From: Oscillospiraceae bacterium
GTDB lineage: Bacteria > Bacillota > Clostridia > Oscillospirales > Ruminococcaceae
DNA: 64,000 bases
Reading direction: 5' to 3'
Assembly (NCBI GenBank): GCA_025757845.1
Contig: CP107211.1
Span: forward strand, 1,426,001-1,490,000
Position numbers and translations under genes: made by a program. Within the stretch, counting starts at the first letter, position 1. Each line of letters begins with the position of its first letter. Below are positions 53,734 to 63,006 of this stretch, piece after piece. Under the pieces are notes generated by a model that saw only the letters and a list, made by a program, of their open reading frames with translations, searched no databases and had not been told where the DNA came from.

Positions 53734-55068
53734 ATGGAACGCACCTATATCAATGAGGTCCAGAAGGAAATCGGCAGCACGGTCAAGGTGCAGGGCTTTA
53801 TCGAGAACCTGCGCAACAGCAAATACATGGCCTTCATCGTGCTGAAGGATATTACCGGCAAACTGCAGATCACGGTCGAAAAGGCCGATCACCCCGATCT
53901 GGTGGATACCATCGACAAGCTCACCCCGGACTCCGTCATCACCGTCACCGGCAAGGTGATGGAAAACGACTACGTCAAGATGGGCGGCATCGAGATGATC
54001 CCCGAGTCCATTGAGATCGAGAGCATTGCCGACCCGCTGCCCATCGTGCGCAAGGAGATCGCAGCCACCAAGAAGAAGAAGGCTGTGGAGCGCTCCAGCA
54101 TCGACCAGCGCATCGACTACCGCTGGATCGACCTGCGCACCGACGAGAACCAGCTGATGTTCAAGGCACAGAGCTGCTTTGTCAACGCCATGCGTCAGTT
54201 CCTGCTGGAACGCAACTTCATCGAGATCCACACCCCCAAGCTGATCGCTGCAGCCAGCGAGAGCGGCTCTGAGGTGTTCAAGGTGGATTACTTCGACCGC
54301 AACGCGTATCTGGCCCAGAGCCCGCAGTTCTACAAGCAGATGGCCATGGCTGCTGGTTTTGAGCGTATCTTCGAGACCGGCCCTGTGTTCCGTGCCGAGA
54401 AGAGCTATACCAACAAGCACTCCACTGAGTTCTCCGGCTTTGATCTGGAGTTCAGCTATATCACTTCCTTCAAGGATGTCATGAAGATGGAGGAGGAGTT
54501 GCTGACCGCCGGCCTGAAGGCCGTCAAGGAGAATTACGGCGACCAGATCAAGGAGCTGTTCGGTCAGGAAGTCATCGTGCCCACCACTCCGTTCCCGGTG
54601 GTCAAGCTGGCCGACCTGTACAAGGGTCTGGAAGAAGAGTTCGGCTACAAGGTCGATGAGTCCGAGAAGGGCGACCTGACTACCGAGGCCGAGCGTCTGA
54701 GCTATGAGTGGGTCAAGAAGCACTACGGCCACGAGTTCCTGTTCATCACCGACTACTCCGCCGAGAAGCGTGCGTTCTATCACATGCGCGACGAGAACGG
54801 TGTGCCCCAGGGCTACGACCTGATCTGGCGCGGTGTCGAGATCACCACCGGTGCCCAGCGTGAGCACCGCTATGAGGTGCTGAAGAAGCAGGCTGAGGAG
54901 AAGGGTCTGGCCGAGGATGTCAAGTTCTATCTGGAGTTCTTCCAGTATGGCTGCCCGCCCCACGGCGGCTTCGGTCTGGGCATCGACCGCCTGACCATGC
55001 TGCTGTGCGGCCTGAGCATCAAGGACGCAGAGTTCCTGTTCCGCGGCCCCAACCGTTTGACCCCGTGA
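53734..55068 (+). CDS. aspS: Aspartyl-tRNA synthetase, archaeal/non-discriminating type
   Basis: A 444-residue class IIb synthetase. An N-terminal OB-fold anticodon domain is followed by motif 2 FRAEKSYTNKHSTEF and motif 3 GFGLGIDRLTM. The compact size and the YLAQSPQFYKQM segment match the archaeal-type AspRS, not the larger bacterial enzyme. This type commonly also charges tRNA-Asn with Asp, later amidated by GatCAB. Discriminating or not cannot be decided by eye. AAAGGAGG precedes the ATG. Confidence 0.88.
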   Translation: MERTYINEVQKEIGSTVKVQGFIENLRNSKYMAFIVLKDITGKLQITVEKADHPDLVDTIDKLTPDSVITVTGKVMENDYVKMGGIEMIPESIEIESIADPLPIVRKEIAATKKKKAVERSSIDQRIDYRWIDLRTDENQLMFKAQSCFVNAMRQFLLERNFIEIHTPKLIAAASESGSEVFKVDYFDRNAYLAQSPQFYKQMAMAAGFERIFETGPVFRAEKSYTNKHSTEFSGFDLEFSYITSFKDVMKMEEELLTAGLKAVKENYGDQIKELFGQEVIVPTTPFPVVKLADLYKGLEEEFGYKVDESEKGDLTTEAERLSYEWVKKHYGHEFLFITDYSAEKRAFYHMRDENGVPQGYDLIWRGVEITTGAQREHRYEVLKKQAEEKGLAEDVKFYLEFFQYGCPPHGGFGLGIDRLTMLLCGLSIKDAEFLFRGPNRLTP

Positions 55069-55088
55069 TTTATCCCATCTGAAGCTGC

Positions 55089-55124
55089 AAGCCGGAACGA
55101 TCTGCGGATCGTTCCGGCTTTTTT
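55089..55124 (+). terminator. Terminator after aspS
   Basis: AAGCCGGAACGAT / ATCGTTCCGGCTT stem with T run. Confidence 0.92.
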
Positions 55125-55147
55125 GGACCCGAAAAAGGAGGAAAACG

Positions 55148-55861
55148 ATGAAGCGTCTGATCGCAGACATCCACATGCACACCCTTGCCAGCGGCCATGC
55201 CTATGGTACCATCCGGGAGATGGCAGCGGCCGCAAAGGAACAACAGCTGCAGCTCATCGGCATCAGTGAACATGCCCCGGGCATCCCCGGAACGGTGGAC
55301 CCGTTCTATTACGGGAACCTGCGCGTGATCCCCCGCGTGATCGACGGTGTGGAGATCCTGCACGGGTGCGAGATCAATGTGCTCAACGGCGGCAGGCTCT
55401 CGCTGGAACAGAAGTATATCGACCGATTGGACTATGCCATTGTGGGCATCCATGGGCTGTGCTACCAGAACGAAGGCACTGACGGCAACACCACGAACCT
55501 TATCGAGTGCATGAAAAACCCGAAGGTGAAGCTGGTGTCCCACCCGGACGACGACCACACCCCGCTGGATTACCCCCGGCTGGTGCAGGCTGCCCTTCAG
55601 TACCATGTGGCGCTGGAGGTCAACAACAGCTCTCTGGTCAAAAAGGACCAGCGGCTCAACTGCTGCCAGAACTACCGCACCATGCTGGCCCTGTGCCAGC
55701 AATACCGGGTGCCTATTGTTGTGGACTCGGACGCGCACGACCCCAGCTGGGTGGGCCGGCAGGACCTGGCCTGTGCGCTGCTGGAGAGCGTGGGCTTTGA
55801 CGAAGAGCTGGTACTGAACGCGGACCTTGCCCGCCTGAAGAGCTTCCTCGGCGTGGAATAA
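55148..55861 (+). CDS. PHP-domain phosphoesterase (YcdX-like)
   Basis: A 237-residue metal-dependent phosphohydrolase. HMHT at 9-12, EHA near 40, and late SHPDDDH and DSDAHDP provide the tri-metal ligand set of the PHP domain. YcdX-like proteins act on small phosphorylated substrates. AAAGGAGG precedes the ATG. It precedes spoIVA with an 83-bp gap. Confidence 0.9.
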   Translation: MKRLIADIHMHTLASGHAYGTIREMAAAAKEQQLQLIGISEHAPGIPGTVDPFYYGNLRVIPRVIDGVEILHGCEINVLNGGRLSLEQKYIDRLDYAIVGIHGLCYQNEGTDGNTTNLIECMKNPKVKLVSHPDDDHTPLDYPRLVQAALQYHVALEVNNSSLVKKDQRLNCCQNYRTMLALCQQYRVPIVVDSDAHDPSWVGRQDLACALLESVGFDEELVLNADLARLKSFLGVE

Positions 55862-55944
55862 GAACGCCGCCCCTTTCATACGATACAACGAGCGGACCGG
55901 CACAACGTCCGGTGCACGGCGCAAACGGGAAGGGGAGAGCAGGT

Positions 55945-57435
55945 TTGGACAAACAGGAGCAACAGGGCATCTGCCGCGAGATCGGCGCACGCACCGGCGG
56001 AGACATCTACATCGGGGTGGTGGGTCCGGTGCGCAGCGGCAAGTCCACCTTTATCAAGCGCTTTATGGAGCAGCTGGTGCTGCCCGCCATGGGCACCGAG
56101 GCGGCCCGTCTGCGGGCACGGGATGAGCTGCCGCAGTCGGCGGCAGGGCGCACCATCATGACCACGGAACCAAAGTTCATTCCGGAAACGGCGGTGCCGC
56201 TGCAATTAGAAGGCGGTGGTGTCTGTCGGGTACGGCTCATCGACTGTGTGGGCTATATGGTGGAGGGGGCCATGGGCCACGAGGAAAACGAAAAGCCTCG
56301 CATGGTCAAAAGTCCGTGGTTCGATGAGGAAGTGCCCTTTGACCTTGCCGCTGAGACCGGCACCCGCCGGGTGATCCGGGAGCACTCCACCATCGGCATC
56401 GTCATCACCACCGACGGCACCGTCAGCGACATCCCGCGTGCGGGGTACGCCAAAACCGAAAAGCGGGTCATTGAAGAGCTGGATGCACTGAGCAAACCCT
56501 ACGTCATCCTGCTCAACAGCACCCGCCCGGACGCCCCGGAAACAAAGCAGCTGGCCGAGGGCATGGCACGGGACTACCACCATGCCGTTTTGCCGGTGAG
56601 CTGCGTGGATCTGGACGCCGCCGCGCTGGGGGATATTTTGCGGCAGGTGCTGTACGAATTCCCGGTGCGGGAGCTGGATCTGGCCCTGCCCCGGTGGGTC
56701 AACCGGCTGGAGAACGGCCACTGGCTGCAGGCACAGGTATATACTGCTGCGATGCAGCTGGCAGAGAACATCGCCCGCATGAAGGACGTCCCGTCCGGCA
56801 CAGATGGGCCGCTGCTGGACTGCGATGCCGTGCAGCGCTCCGCCGTGAGCGGCATGGATCTGGCACAGGGCAGTGTGCGGGTGGTTGTGGAGCTGAAGCC
56901 GGAGATCTTCTATCAGGTGCTCAGCGAACAGACCGGGCTGGAGATCGGCGACGAAGCGGGCCTGATGCCCTGCATTCTGGAGTTGGCTCATGCCAAACGG
57001 GAGTACGAAAAGGTGCGCAGTGCGCTGGAACAGGTGGAAGCCACCGGCTACGGCATCGTGATGCCCTCCATCGGGGAGCTGCAGCTGGAGCAGCCGGAGA
57101 TCGTGCAGCAGGGCGGGCGCTACGGCGTCCGGCTGGAAGCCTGTGCGCCGTCCATCCACATGATGAAGGCCACCATCCACACCGAGATCAGCCCCATTGT
57201 GGGCACCGAGAAGCAGAGCGAAGATCTGGTGCGCAGCCTGCTGGCAGATTTTGCGGATGACCCGGTCAAGCTGTGGCAGTCCAACATCTTTGGCAAAAGC
57301 CTGCATGAGTTGGTGAACGACGGGCTGCAGAACAAGCTGCTGCACATTCCGCAGGAGGCCCGCACCCAGCTGCAGGGCACGCTGGAACGGGTCATCAACG
57401 AAGGCTGTACCGGGCTCATCTGCATTCTGATCTGA
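55945..57435 (+). CDS. spoIVA: Stage IV sporulation protein A
   Basis: A 496-residue ATPase that polymerises around the forespore as the base of the spore coat. The start is a TTG at 55945 after a GGGGAG site, giving an N-terminus and length like Bacillus SpoIVA (492). The Walker A motif is GPVRSGKST (27-35); ARTGGDIYIGVVG and the C-terminal polymerisation segment are conserved. The gene is intact and uses codons like its neighbours. In a lineage regarded as non-sporulating, this is notable. Confidence 0.93.
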   Translation: MDKQEQQGICREIGARTGGDIYIGVVGPVRSGKSTFIKRFMEQLVLPAMGTEAARLRARDELPQSAAGRTIMTTEPKFIPETAVPLQLEGGGVCRVRLIDCVGYMVEGAMGHEENEKPRMVKSPWFDEEVPFDLAAETGTRRVIREHSTIGIVITTDGTVSDIPRAGYAKTEKRVIEELDALSKPYVILLNSTRPDAPETKQLAEGMARDYHHAVLPVSCVDLDAAALGDILRQVLYEFPVRELDLALPRWVNRLENGHWLQAQVYTAAMQLAENIARMKDVPSGTDGPLLDCDAVQRSAVSGMDLAQGSVRVVVELKPEIFYQVLSEQTGLEIGDEAGLMPCILELAHAKREYEKVRSALEQVEATGYGIVMPSIGELQLEQPEIVQQGGRYGVRLEACAPSIHMMKATIHTEISPIVGTEKQSEDLVRSLLADFADDPVKLWQSNIFGKSLHELVNDGLQNKLLHIPQEARTQLQGTLERVINEGCTGLICILI

Positions 57436-57440
57436 ACACA

Positions 57441-57483
57441 AAAAAGGCCGCCTGCCGGACAAAATTTCCGGCAGGCGGCTTCT
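57441..57483. terminator. Bidirectional terminator
   Basis: GCCGCCTGCCGGA / TCCGGCAGGCGGC stem between converging genes. Confidence 0.9.
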
Positions 57484-57489
57484 GTATGC

Positions 57490-58041
57490 TTATGCGTTTT
57501 CTTCGGTCAGTTTGTTGACCAGAAGCTGATAGATCTCGTTGCCTTTCAGGATGAACTGCTTTTTCACCAGTTCAGCCGACAGCCGGTCCGGGGTGCCCAG
57601 ATCCAGGCAGAACAGCGCCTCATCCAGGCCCTTTACGGTGCAGCGGACGCTGCAATGGCCGTCCGGCTTTTCGGTGATGCTGGCGCTGTACTTGGCCTCT
57701 TTGCGGGCCCAGGTCTGGCAGCGCAGCACAGCGGCCACCGCTCGTTCCCGCACGCTGCGGGGCAGATCGTAGGCCAGCTCCTGCGCCACTTTGCGTCCCT
57801 TGTCGGTAATGGAATACACATTGTCCTGCACGGTCACGAGCTGCTGCCGCGTGATGTCATCCAGGCAGGAACCGATCTCAAAGTAGTTGACCAGTGCCTC
57901 TTCCATCAGGGCGTTCTCGATCTCCTGCCGGGCAATGGGTCCGGCATTTTTTACCAGATAGCACAGCAGCAGCCGAATCTCAGTGCTGCTGGTCAGTCCG
58001 CCGGGGCGTACACCGGCAGTAAAAGCATCGTTGGCGGGCAT
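57490..58041 (-). CDS. DUF4364 family protein
   Basis: A 183-residue protein with a winged-helix-like N-terminal region (EIRLLLCYLVKNAGPIARQE) and an ITDKGRKVAQEL segment, matching DUF4364, which is found in Clostridia and may bind DNA. AGGGGA precedes the ATG. It is not obviously part of an operon. Confidence 0.82.
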   Translation of the reverse strand: MPANDAFTAGVRPGGLTSSTEIRLLLCYLVKNAGPIARQEIENALMEEALVNYFEIGSCLDDITRQQLVTVQDNVYSITDKGRKVAQELAYDLPRSVRERAVAAVLRCQTWARKEAKYSASITEKPDGHCSVRCTVKGLDEALFCLDLGTPDRLSAELVKKQFILKGNEIYQLLVNKLTEENA

Positions 58042-58107
58042 CGTTCATCCATCCCCTTTGCATTTTCACATTCTCAAACGACAGGTTCCCTTATAGTATA
58101 AAGGGTT

Positions 58108-59043
58108 TCACGCCGGATTGCAAGCCGCTGCGGCAAAATCCGTCTCAATGCGCTTGCTGCTGCCGGGCGTGGAGTAGACCCACCGGTCCAGATGTCCCTC
58201 CGTGATGAAGTACCGCAGCTCAAACCGGTGGCGCTGGTTCAGGCTGTGGTTCACGATCACCAGCTTGATCTTCATCTTTTCCGGCAGGATGTTCTTGATG
58301 TAGACGCTCACGGCCTGCCCGGGGGCAAGGTCGGTGCAGCTTTCGGCAAGACCGGCCAGGTTGGGCGCGATCTCAATGAAGGTACCGTACTCCTCCACGC
58401 TGCGCACGATGCCCACCACTGTTTCACCCACCGAAAAATGGGCGGCGTTCTCGGCCCAGGTGCCCAGCAGTTCCCGGATGGTGAGCACAAAGCGGCCCTG
58501 CACGTCCCGGTTCTTGACCGCGCACAAAATCTGCTGCCCCACGCTCACCCGGTCGGCGGGGGAGGAAATGCGGCTCACCGACATACAGTCGATGGGCAGC
58601 AGGGCACTGATGCCGCATCCTACATCACAGAATGCACCAAATGGCTCAATGTGAGTTACGGTGCAGGGCAGGATATCGCCGGGAGAAAGGGCGTCGAGAT
58701 AATCGGCCTTGCACATCCGCTGCGCTTCTGCGCGGGAAAGCCGGTAGAAGGGCTGCCCGTCCTCGTCGGTGTCCAGAGCCTGCACCACAAAACAGGTGGG
58801 GCGGCCCACCCGCGTCAGCACGGCAATGTCCCGCACGGTGCCGTTTTCGGCTCCGTCGGCGCACTGCACAAAGGGCATCACGGCCCGGACGCCGCCCAGG
58901 TCGAACCGCAGCTGCCGCTGGGTGTCAAAGGCCAGGGCGGTGGCCTGCAAAATCTCGTGGCTGGCCATGGCGGCCCGCAGCTCTGCAGCGGACAGCCGGG
59001 CGGCGGAACGGTAATTGCCTTCGGTACGGTATGCTTGCATCAT
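58108..59043 (-). CDS. S1-domain RNA-binding protein
   Basis: A 311-residue protein with two S1 domains (about 120-190 and 200-270; GFAFGAFCDVGCGISALLP-like and EEYGTFIEIAPNLAGLAES). It resembles small S1-like proteins of Clostridia that are sometimes called 30S S1-like. No enzyme domain. The start is the first ATG of the tandem ATGATG, after AGAGGA. Role unknown; translation or RNA binding likely. Confidence 0.8.
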   Translation of the reverse strand: MMQAYRTEGNYRSAARLSAAELRAAMASHEILQATALAFDTQRQLRFDLGGVRAVMPFVQCADGAENGTVRDIAVLTRVGRPTCFVVQALDTDEDGQPFYRLSRAEAQRMCKADYLDALSPGDILPCTVTHIEPFGAFCDVGCGISALLPIDCMSVSRISSPADRVSVGQQILCAVKNRDVQGRFVLTIRELLGTWAENAAHFSVGETVVGIVRSVEEYGTFIEIAPNLAGLAESCTDLAPGQAVSVYIKNILPEKMKIKLVIVNHSLNQRHRFELRYFITEGHLDRWVYSTPGSSKRIETDFAAAACNPA

Positions 59044-59140
59044 CTTTCATTCCTCTTTCTCTGTTGATTTTTGGGTTCTGCGCTGCGCGGGGCAAAGCAC
59101 GCTCCCATTTTCAACGATATGCATCCGGCGCGGCAGATAT

Positions 59141-59169
59141 TTGCATTTTGCAGGCGTTTGCATTATACT
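59141..59169 (+). promoter_or_regulatory. Sigma-A promoter of DUF951-prfA unit
   Basis: TTGCAT (59141-59146), 17-nt spacer, TATACT (59164-59169). Confidence 0.75.
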
Positions 59170-59260
59170 ATATCTGTATATGCGGCAGGGCCTGTGGTCC
59201 GGGTGCCGCACAGTTGCCGCCGACCATTCTGAGGGGCGGCAGAAGGGAGCGACCAACGCT

Positions 59261-59455
59261 ATGGATATCGCTGTGGGAGATACCATCCTCACCCGCAAGA
59301 AGCACCCCTGCGGGGCTTCCAGCTTTGAAGTGCTGCGTGTCGGCATGGATTTCAAGATCCGCTGCACGGGCTGCGGGCGCGAGGTGATGCTGCCGCGTGC
59401 AAAAATTGAAAAGAACATCAAAAAGGTGGTCAAACCTGCACAGCAGGCGGAGTGA
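59261..59455 (+). CDS. DUF951 domain protein
   Basis: A 64-residue protein. MDIAVGDTILTRKKHPCG and the CTGCGREVMLPRAK segment match DUF951, a small likely zinc-binding family. The start is the ATG at 59261 after AAGGGAG. It precedes prfA with a 53-bp gap. Function unknown. Confidence 0.88.
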   Translation: MDIAVGDTILTRKKHPCGASSFEVLRVGMDFKIRCTGCGREVMLPRAKIEKNIKKVVKPAQQAE

Positions 59456-59508
59456 CCGCCCTTGTGCCCATTTCCATCTGAGAACGTTTGTAAGGAGAAC
59501 TGCCTGTT

Positions 59509-60591
59509 ATGCCCGATTTTTCTGCCCAAATGGATGCCGTGTGCCACCGGTTTGAGGAGCTTTCCGTCCGCCTGAACCAGCCGGATGCCGCTGCCGACCC
59601 GGCACTGTTCCGCAAACTGATGCGGGACTACCACGAGACGCAGCCGGTGGTGCAGGCCTACCGCGACTGGCAGACCGCCCGGGACCATCTGGCGCAGGCC
59701 AAAGCCCTGCTCGAAGAACCCATCTCCGATCCGGACTTCAAGCAGATGATACAGCAGGAAATCAGCGAAAAAAGTCAGGATGTGGCAAAGCTGGAAAATA
59801 ATCTCAAAATTCTGCTGCTGCCCAGGGACCCACGGGACGAAAAGAACGTCATCATGGAGATCCGGGGCGGGGCAGGGGGAGAGGAAGCCGCCCTGTTTGC
59901 CCACAGTCTGCTGCGCATGTACACTATGTATGTGCAGAGCCGCGGCTGGACGCTGGAACTGCTCAACCTCAACGAGACCGAGCTGGGCGGCGTGAAGGAA
60001 GCCGTCTTTTCGGTGGAAGGGGCCGGGGCCTACAACCGCCTCAAGTACGAGAGCGGGGTGCACCGGGTGCAGCGTGTGCCCGAGACCGAGACCCAGGGCC
60101 GCATCCACACCTCCACCGCCACGGTGGCCGTGATGCCCCAGGCAGAGGAAGTGGACTTTGCGCTGGACATGAAGGACCTGCGCATCGACACCTTCCGTTC
60201 CTCCGGTGCGGGCGGCCAGCACATCAACAAGACGTCTAGCGCCATCCGGGTGACGCACATCCCCACCGGCATGGTGGTGGAGTGCCAGAACGAGCGCAGC
60301 CAGTTTCAGAACAAGGACAAGGCACTGGAGATCCTGCGCAGCCGCTTGCTGGCCCAAAAGCAGAAGGAACAGCAGGACGCCATCAACTCCGAGCGGCAGG
60401 GGCAGGTGGGCACCGGGGACCGCAGCGAGAAGATCCGTACCTACAATTTCCCGCAGGACCGCTGCACCGACCACCGCATCGGCCTGACGGTGCACAACCT
60501 TGCAAAGATCCTGGACGGCAACCTCGATGAGGTCATCGACGCCCTTGCTACCCGCGAACAGGCGGAAAAGCTGCAAAAACTCGATTTGTAA
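59509..60591 (+). CDS. prfA: Peptide chain release factor 1
   Basis: A 360-residue factor that ends translation at UAA and UAG. The catalytic GGQ (235-237) and the surrounding SSGAGGQHINKT are intact. AAGGAG precedes the ATG. It heads a run with Sua5, coaE, a lytic transglycosylase and an M18 peptidase. Confidence 0.97.
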   Translation: MPDFSAQMDAVCHRFEELSVRLNQPDAAADPALFRKLMRDYHETQPVVQAYRDWQTARDHLAQAKALLEEPISDPDFKQMIQQEISEKSQDVAKLENNLKILLLPRDPRDEKNVIMEIRGGAGGEEAALFAHSLLRMYTMYVQSRGWTLELLNLNETELGGVKEAVFSVEGAGAYNRLKYESGVHRVQRVPETETQGRIHTSTATVAVMPQAEEVDFALDMKDLRIDTFRSSGAGGQHINKTSSAIRVTHIPTGMVVECQNERSQFQNKDKALEILRSRLLAQKQKEQQDAINSERQGQVGTGDRSEKIRTYNFPQDRCTDHRIGLTVHNLAKILDGNLDEVIDALATREQAEKLQKLDL

Positions 60592-60663
60592 AACAAAACG
60601 AATCAACGAAAGAATTTGCCGAAAAGCAAAAATACTTTACACATAGAAAGAGCGATAAGACGT

Positions 60664-61692
60664 ATGAAAATAAAAACCGAAGTTCTGCCTGCCGACCAGG
60701 CAGAAAGCATTGTAAAGGCCGCCGAGCTGCTGCGCAGCGGGGAGTTGGTGGCCCTGCCCACTGAGACGGTGTACGGCATTGCCGCCGACGCCCGCAACGG
60801 CGAGGCAGTGAAGAAGATCTTCGTGGCCAAGGGCCGCCCGCAGGACAATCCCCTGATCGTCCATGTCACCGGCCCAGAGATGCTGCCGGGTCTGGTCAGC
60901 GAGGTACCGGAGCGTGCCCAGCTGCTGATGGCGGCCTTCTGCCCCGGCCCCCTCACCATCATCATGCCCCGTGGCCCGGAGGTGGCAGCCGAGTGCTGCG
61001 CCGGTCTGGACACGGTGGGCATCCGCATGCCCAGCCACCCGGTGGCCCGTGCGGTCATCGAGCAGAGCGGCTGCGCCTTTGCAGCCCCCAGTGCCAACCT
61101 CTCCGGCAAGCCCAGCCCCACCAATGCGCAGGATGTCTTTACCGATATGGACGGTCGCCTGCCCCTCATTCTGGACGGCGGCGAGTGTGACGTGGGCGTG
61201 GAGAGCACGGTAGTGTCGGTGGTGGGCGACAAGCCCACCCTGTTCCGCCCCGGCCACATCACGCTGGAGGATCTGGAGCGTGCCCTCGGCGAAGAGGTAG
61301 AAGTGTCCAAGGCCATTCTGGAAAAGCTGCCGGAAGGCGCTGTGGTGCGCAGCCCCGGCATGAAGTACAAGCACTATGCCCCGAAAGCAGACGTAACCCT
61401 GCTCAATGGCACCTTTGAACAGTTCAAGGCCTATGTGGACGCCCACATGGACCAGAACCCCAGCTGCCTGTGCTTCATCGGCGAAGCTGAAAAGCTGGGC
61501 GTGCCCTGTGTGGAGTATGGCCGCGAGGGCGACGGTGCCGACCAGGCAAAGCACATCTTCCGCTCACTGCGGGCACTGGATGAGCAAGGCGACGGCATCG
61601 TTTATGCCCGCTGCCCCCAGAAGGACGGCCTGTCCATGGCGGTGTACAACCGCCTGATCCGCGCGGCGGCCTTCCGGGTGATCGACCTATGA
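60664..61692 (+). CDS. Threonylcarbamoyl-AMP synthase (Sua5/YwlC)
   Basis: A 342-residue enzyme making threonylcarbamoyl-AMP for tRNA t6A37. The YrdC domain (about 10-200) has PTETVYGIAADA and KGRPQDNPLIVH, and a C-terminal Sua5 domain follows (about 240-342). The start is the ATG at 60664 with a GAAAGAG site. prfA-Sua5 is a common Firmicutes neighbourhood. Its stop overlaps the coaE ATG. Confidence 0.95.
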   Translation: MKIKTEVLPADQAESIVKAAELLRSGELVALPTETVYGIAADARNGEAVKKIFVAKGRPQDNPLIVHVTGPEMLPGLVSEVPERAQLLMAAFCPGPLTIIMPRGPEVAAECCAGLDTVGIRMPSHPVARAVIEQSGCAFAAPSANLSGKPSPTNAQDVFTDMDGRLPLILDGGECDVGVESTVVSVVGDKPTLFRPGHITLEDLERALGEEVEVSKAILEKLPEGAVVRSPGMKYKHYAPKADVTLLNGTFEQFKAYVDAHMDQNPSCLCFIGEAEKLGVPCVEYGREGDGADQAKHIFRSLRALDEQGDGIVYARCPQKDGLSMAVYNRLIRAAAFRVIDL

Positions 61693-62306
61693 TCACGCTG
61701 GGCATCACCGGCCGCAGCGGCTGCGGCAAGTCCACGGTCACGGCAGTGTTTGCGGGCCACGGCGTGCCGCTGGCCGACGCTGACCAGATCAGCCGCGAGA
61801 TCCTGCTGCCCGGCTCGCCGCTGCTGCCCGCGCTGGCAGAGCGGTTCGGGGCAGACATCTTAAAAGCAGACGGCACACTGGATCGCCGCCTGCTGGCAGA
61901 CCGCGCCTTTGCCACGCCGGAAGGCAAGGCCGCGCTGGACGGTCTGACCCACCCGGAGATCGTGCGCCGCATCCGGGCGGCAAAGCAGGCGGCACAGGAG
62001 GCCGGGGCACCGCTCTTCGTGCTGGATGGTGCCGTCATTGTGGGCACGGCGGCACAGGCGGAGTGTGACCGGCTATGCGTGGTCACAGCACCCTTTGAAA
62101 CCAGTGTGGCCCGCATCGTAGCACGGGACGGCATCGCACCTGAAATGGCCTGCCGCCGTCTCAACGCCCAGACGCCGGAAGCAGAGCTGACCGCACAGGC
62201 GGATTACGTTCTGCACAACGACGCAGACCTTGCCGCCCTGCAGGCTGCTGCAGAGCAGCTGTGCAGCGCACTTCGGACAGAAGGAGGTGCGTCCCACCGG
62301 TTTTGA
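61689..62306 (+). CDS. coaE: Dephospho-CoA kinase
   Basis: A 205-residue kinase for the last step of coenzyme A synthesis. The P-loop GRSGCGKST (8-16) and DADQISRE are present. The ATG overlaps the Sua5 stop, and its stop overlaps the next gene's TTG start. Confidence 0.95.
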   Translation: MITLGITGRSGCGKSTVTAVFAGHGVPLADADQISREILLPGSPLLPALAERFGADILKADGTLDRRLLADRAFATPEGKAALDGLTHPEIVRRIRAAKQAAQEAGAPLFVLDGAVIVGTAAQAECDRLCVVTAPFETSVARIVARDGIAPEMACRRLNAQTPEAELTAQADYVLHNDADLAALQAAAEQLCSALRTEGGASHRF

Positions 62307-62983
62307 ACGAACAATTTGAAAAAGACTCCAACGGCATGCCGCAGTATGACCCGGCTGCCGCCCATGAACGCCGCATGGCCCGCGCAGCAGCCCGCCGCCG
62401 TGCGCAGCAGCGACGCCGCAAGCGTCGGCTGCGCCTGCTGATTTTGTGCCTGCTGGCGCTGGTGCTGCTTGTGGCAGTCCCGCACCTGTGGTACCGGGCC
62501 GAACAGCTGCTGTACCCCCGCAAGTATGAACAGCTGGTGGACCAGTGGGCGCAGACTTACAACCTGGACCCGCTTCTGGTGGATGCCTTTATCCGTACCG
62601 AAAGCGGTTTTGACCCGGTGGCCACTTCCAGTGTGGACGCCCGCGGCCTGATGCAGATGACCGAAGAGACCTTCCTCTGGCTGCGCAGCAAGATCGCGGC
62701 GGACGAGGATCTGGCTTTTGCAGACCTGTACGACCCGGACACGAGCATCCGCTTCGGGTGCTACTACCTGCATCTGTGTCTGGAACGCTACAACGGTGAT
62801 GTGGCCACCGCTGCAGCCGCCTACCACAGCGGCTGGGGCACTGTGGACAATCTGCTGCGGATGGAAGAGCACTCGGCCGACGGCCAGACGCTGCAGGGCT
62901 TTCCCTACAGTCAGATGAACCACTATGTAAACAAGATCACCTCCTGCTATGGTGCGTATCAGCGCATCTACGCGGGAAATTGA
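62303..62983 (+). CDS. Lytic transglycosylase (Slt-like)
   Basis: A 226-residue membrane-anchored enzyme cutting peptidoglycan glycan strands. A basic N-terminus and one membrane helix (about 40-60) lead to the Slt domain, with the catalytic Glu in RTESGFDP, then ARGLMQ and YHSGWG. The start is likely the TTG at 62303, overlapping the coaE stop (TTGA); AAGGAGG lies 15 nt upstream. An in-frame ATG at 62336 is possible but has no site. Confidence 0.85.
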   Translation: MNEQFEKDSNGMPQYDPAAAHERRMARAAARRRAQQRRRKRRLRLLILCLLALVLLVAVPHLWYRAEQLLYPRKYEQLVDQWAQTYNLDPLLVDAFIRTESGFDPVATSSVDARGLMQMTEETFLWLRSKIAADEDLAFADLYDPDTSIRFGCYYLHLCLERYNGDVATAAAAYHSGWGTVDNLLRMEEHSADGQTLQGFPYSQMNHYVNKITSCYGAYQRIYAGN

Positions 62984-63006
62984 TAAAAGTAAGGAGAATG
63001 TCAACC

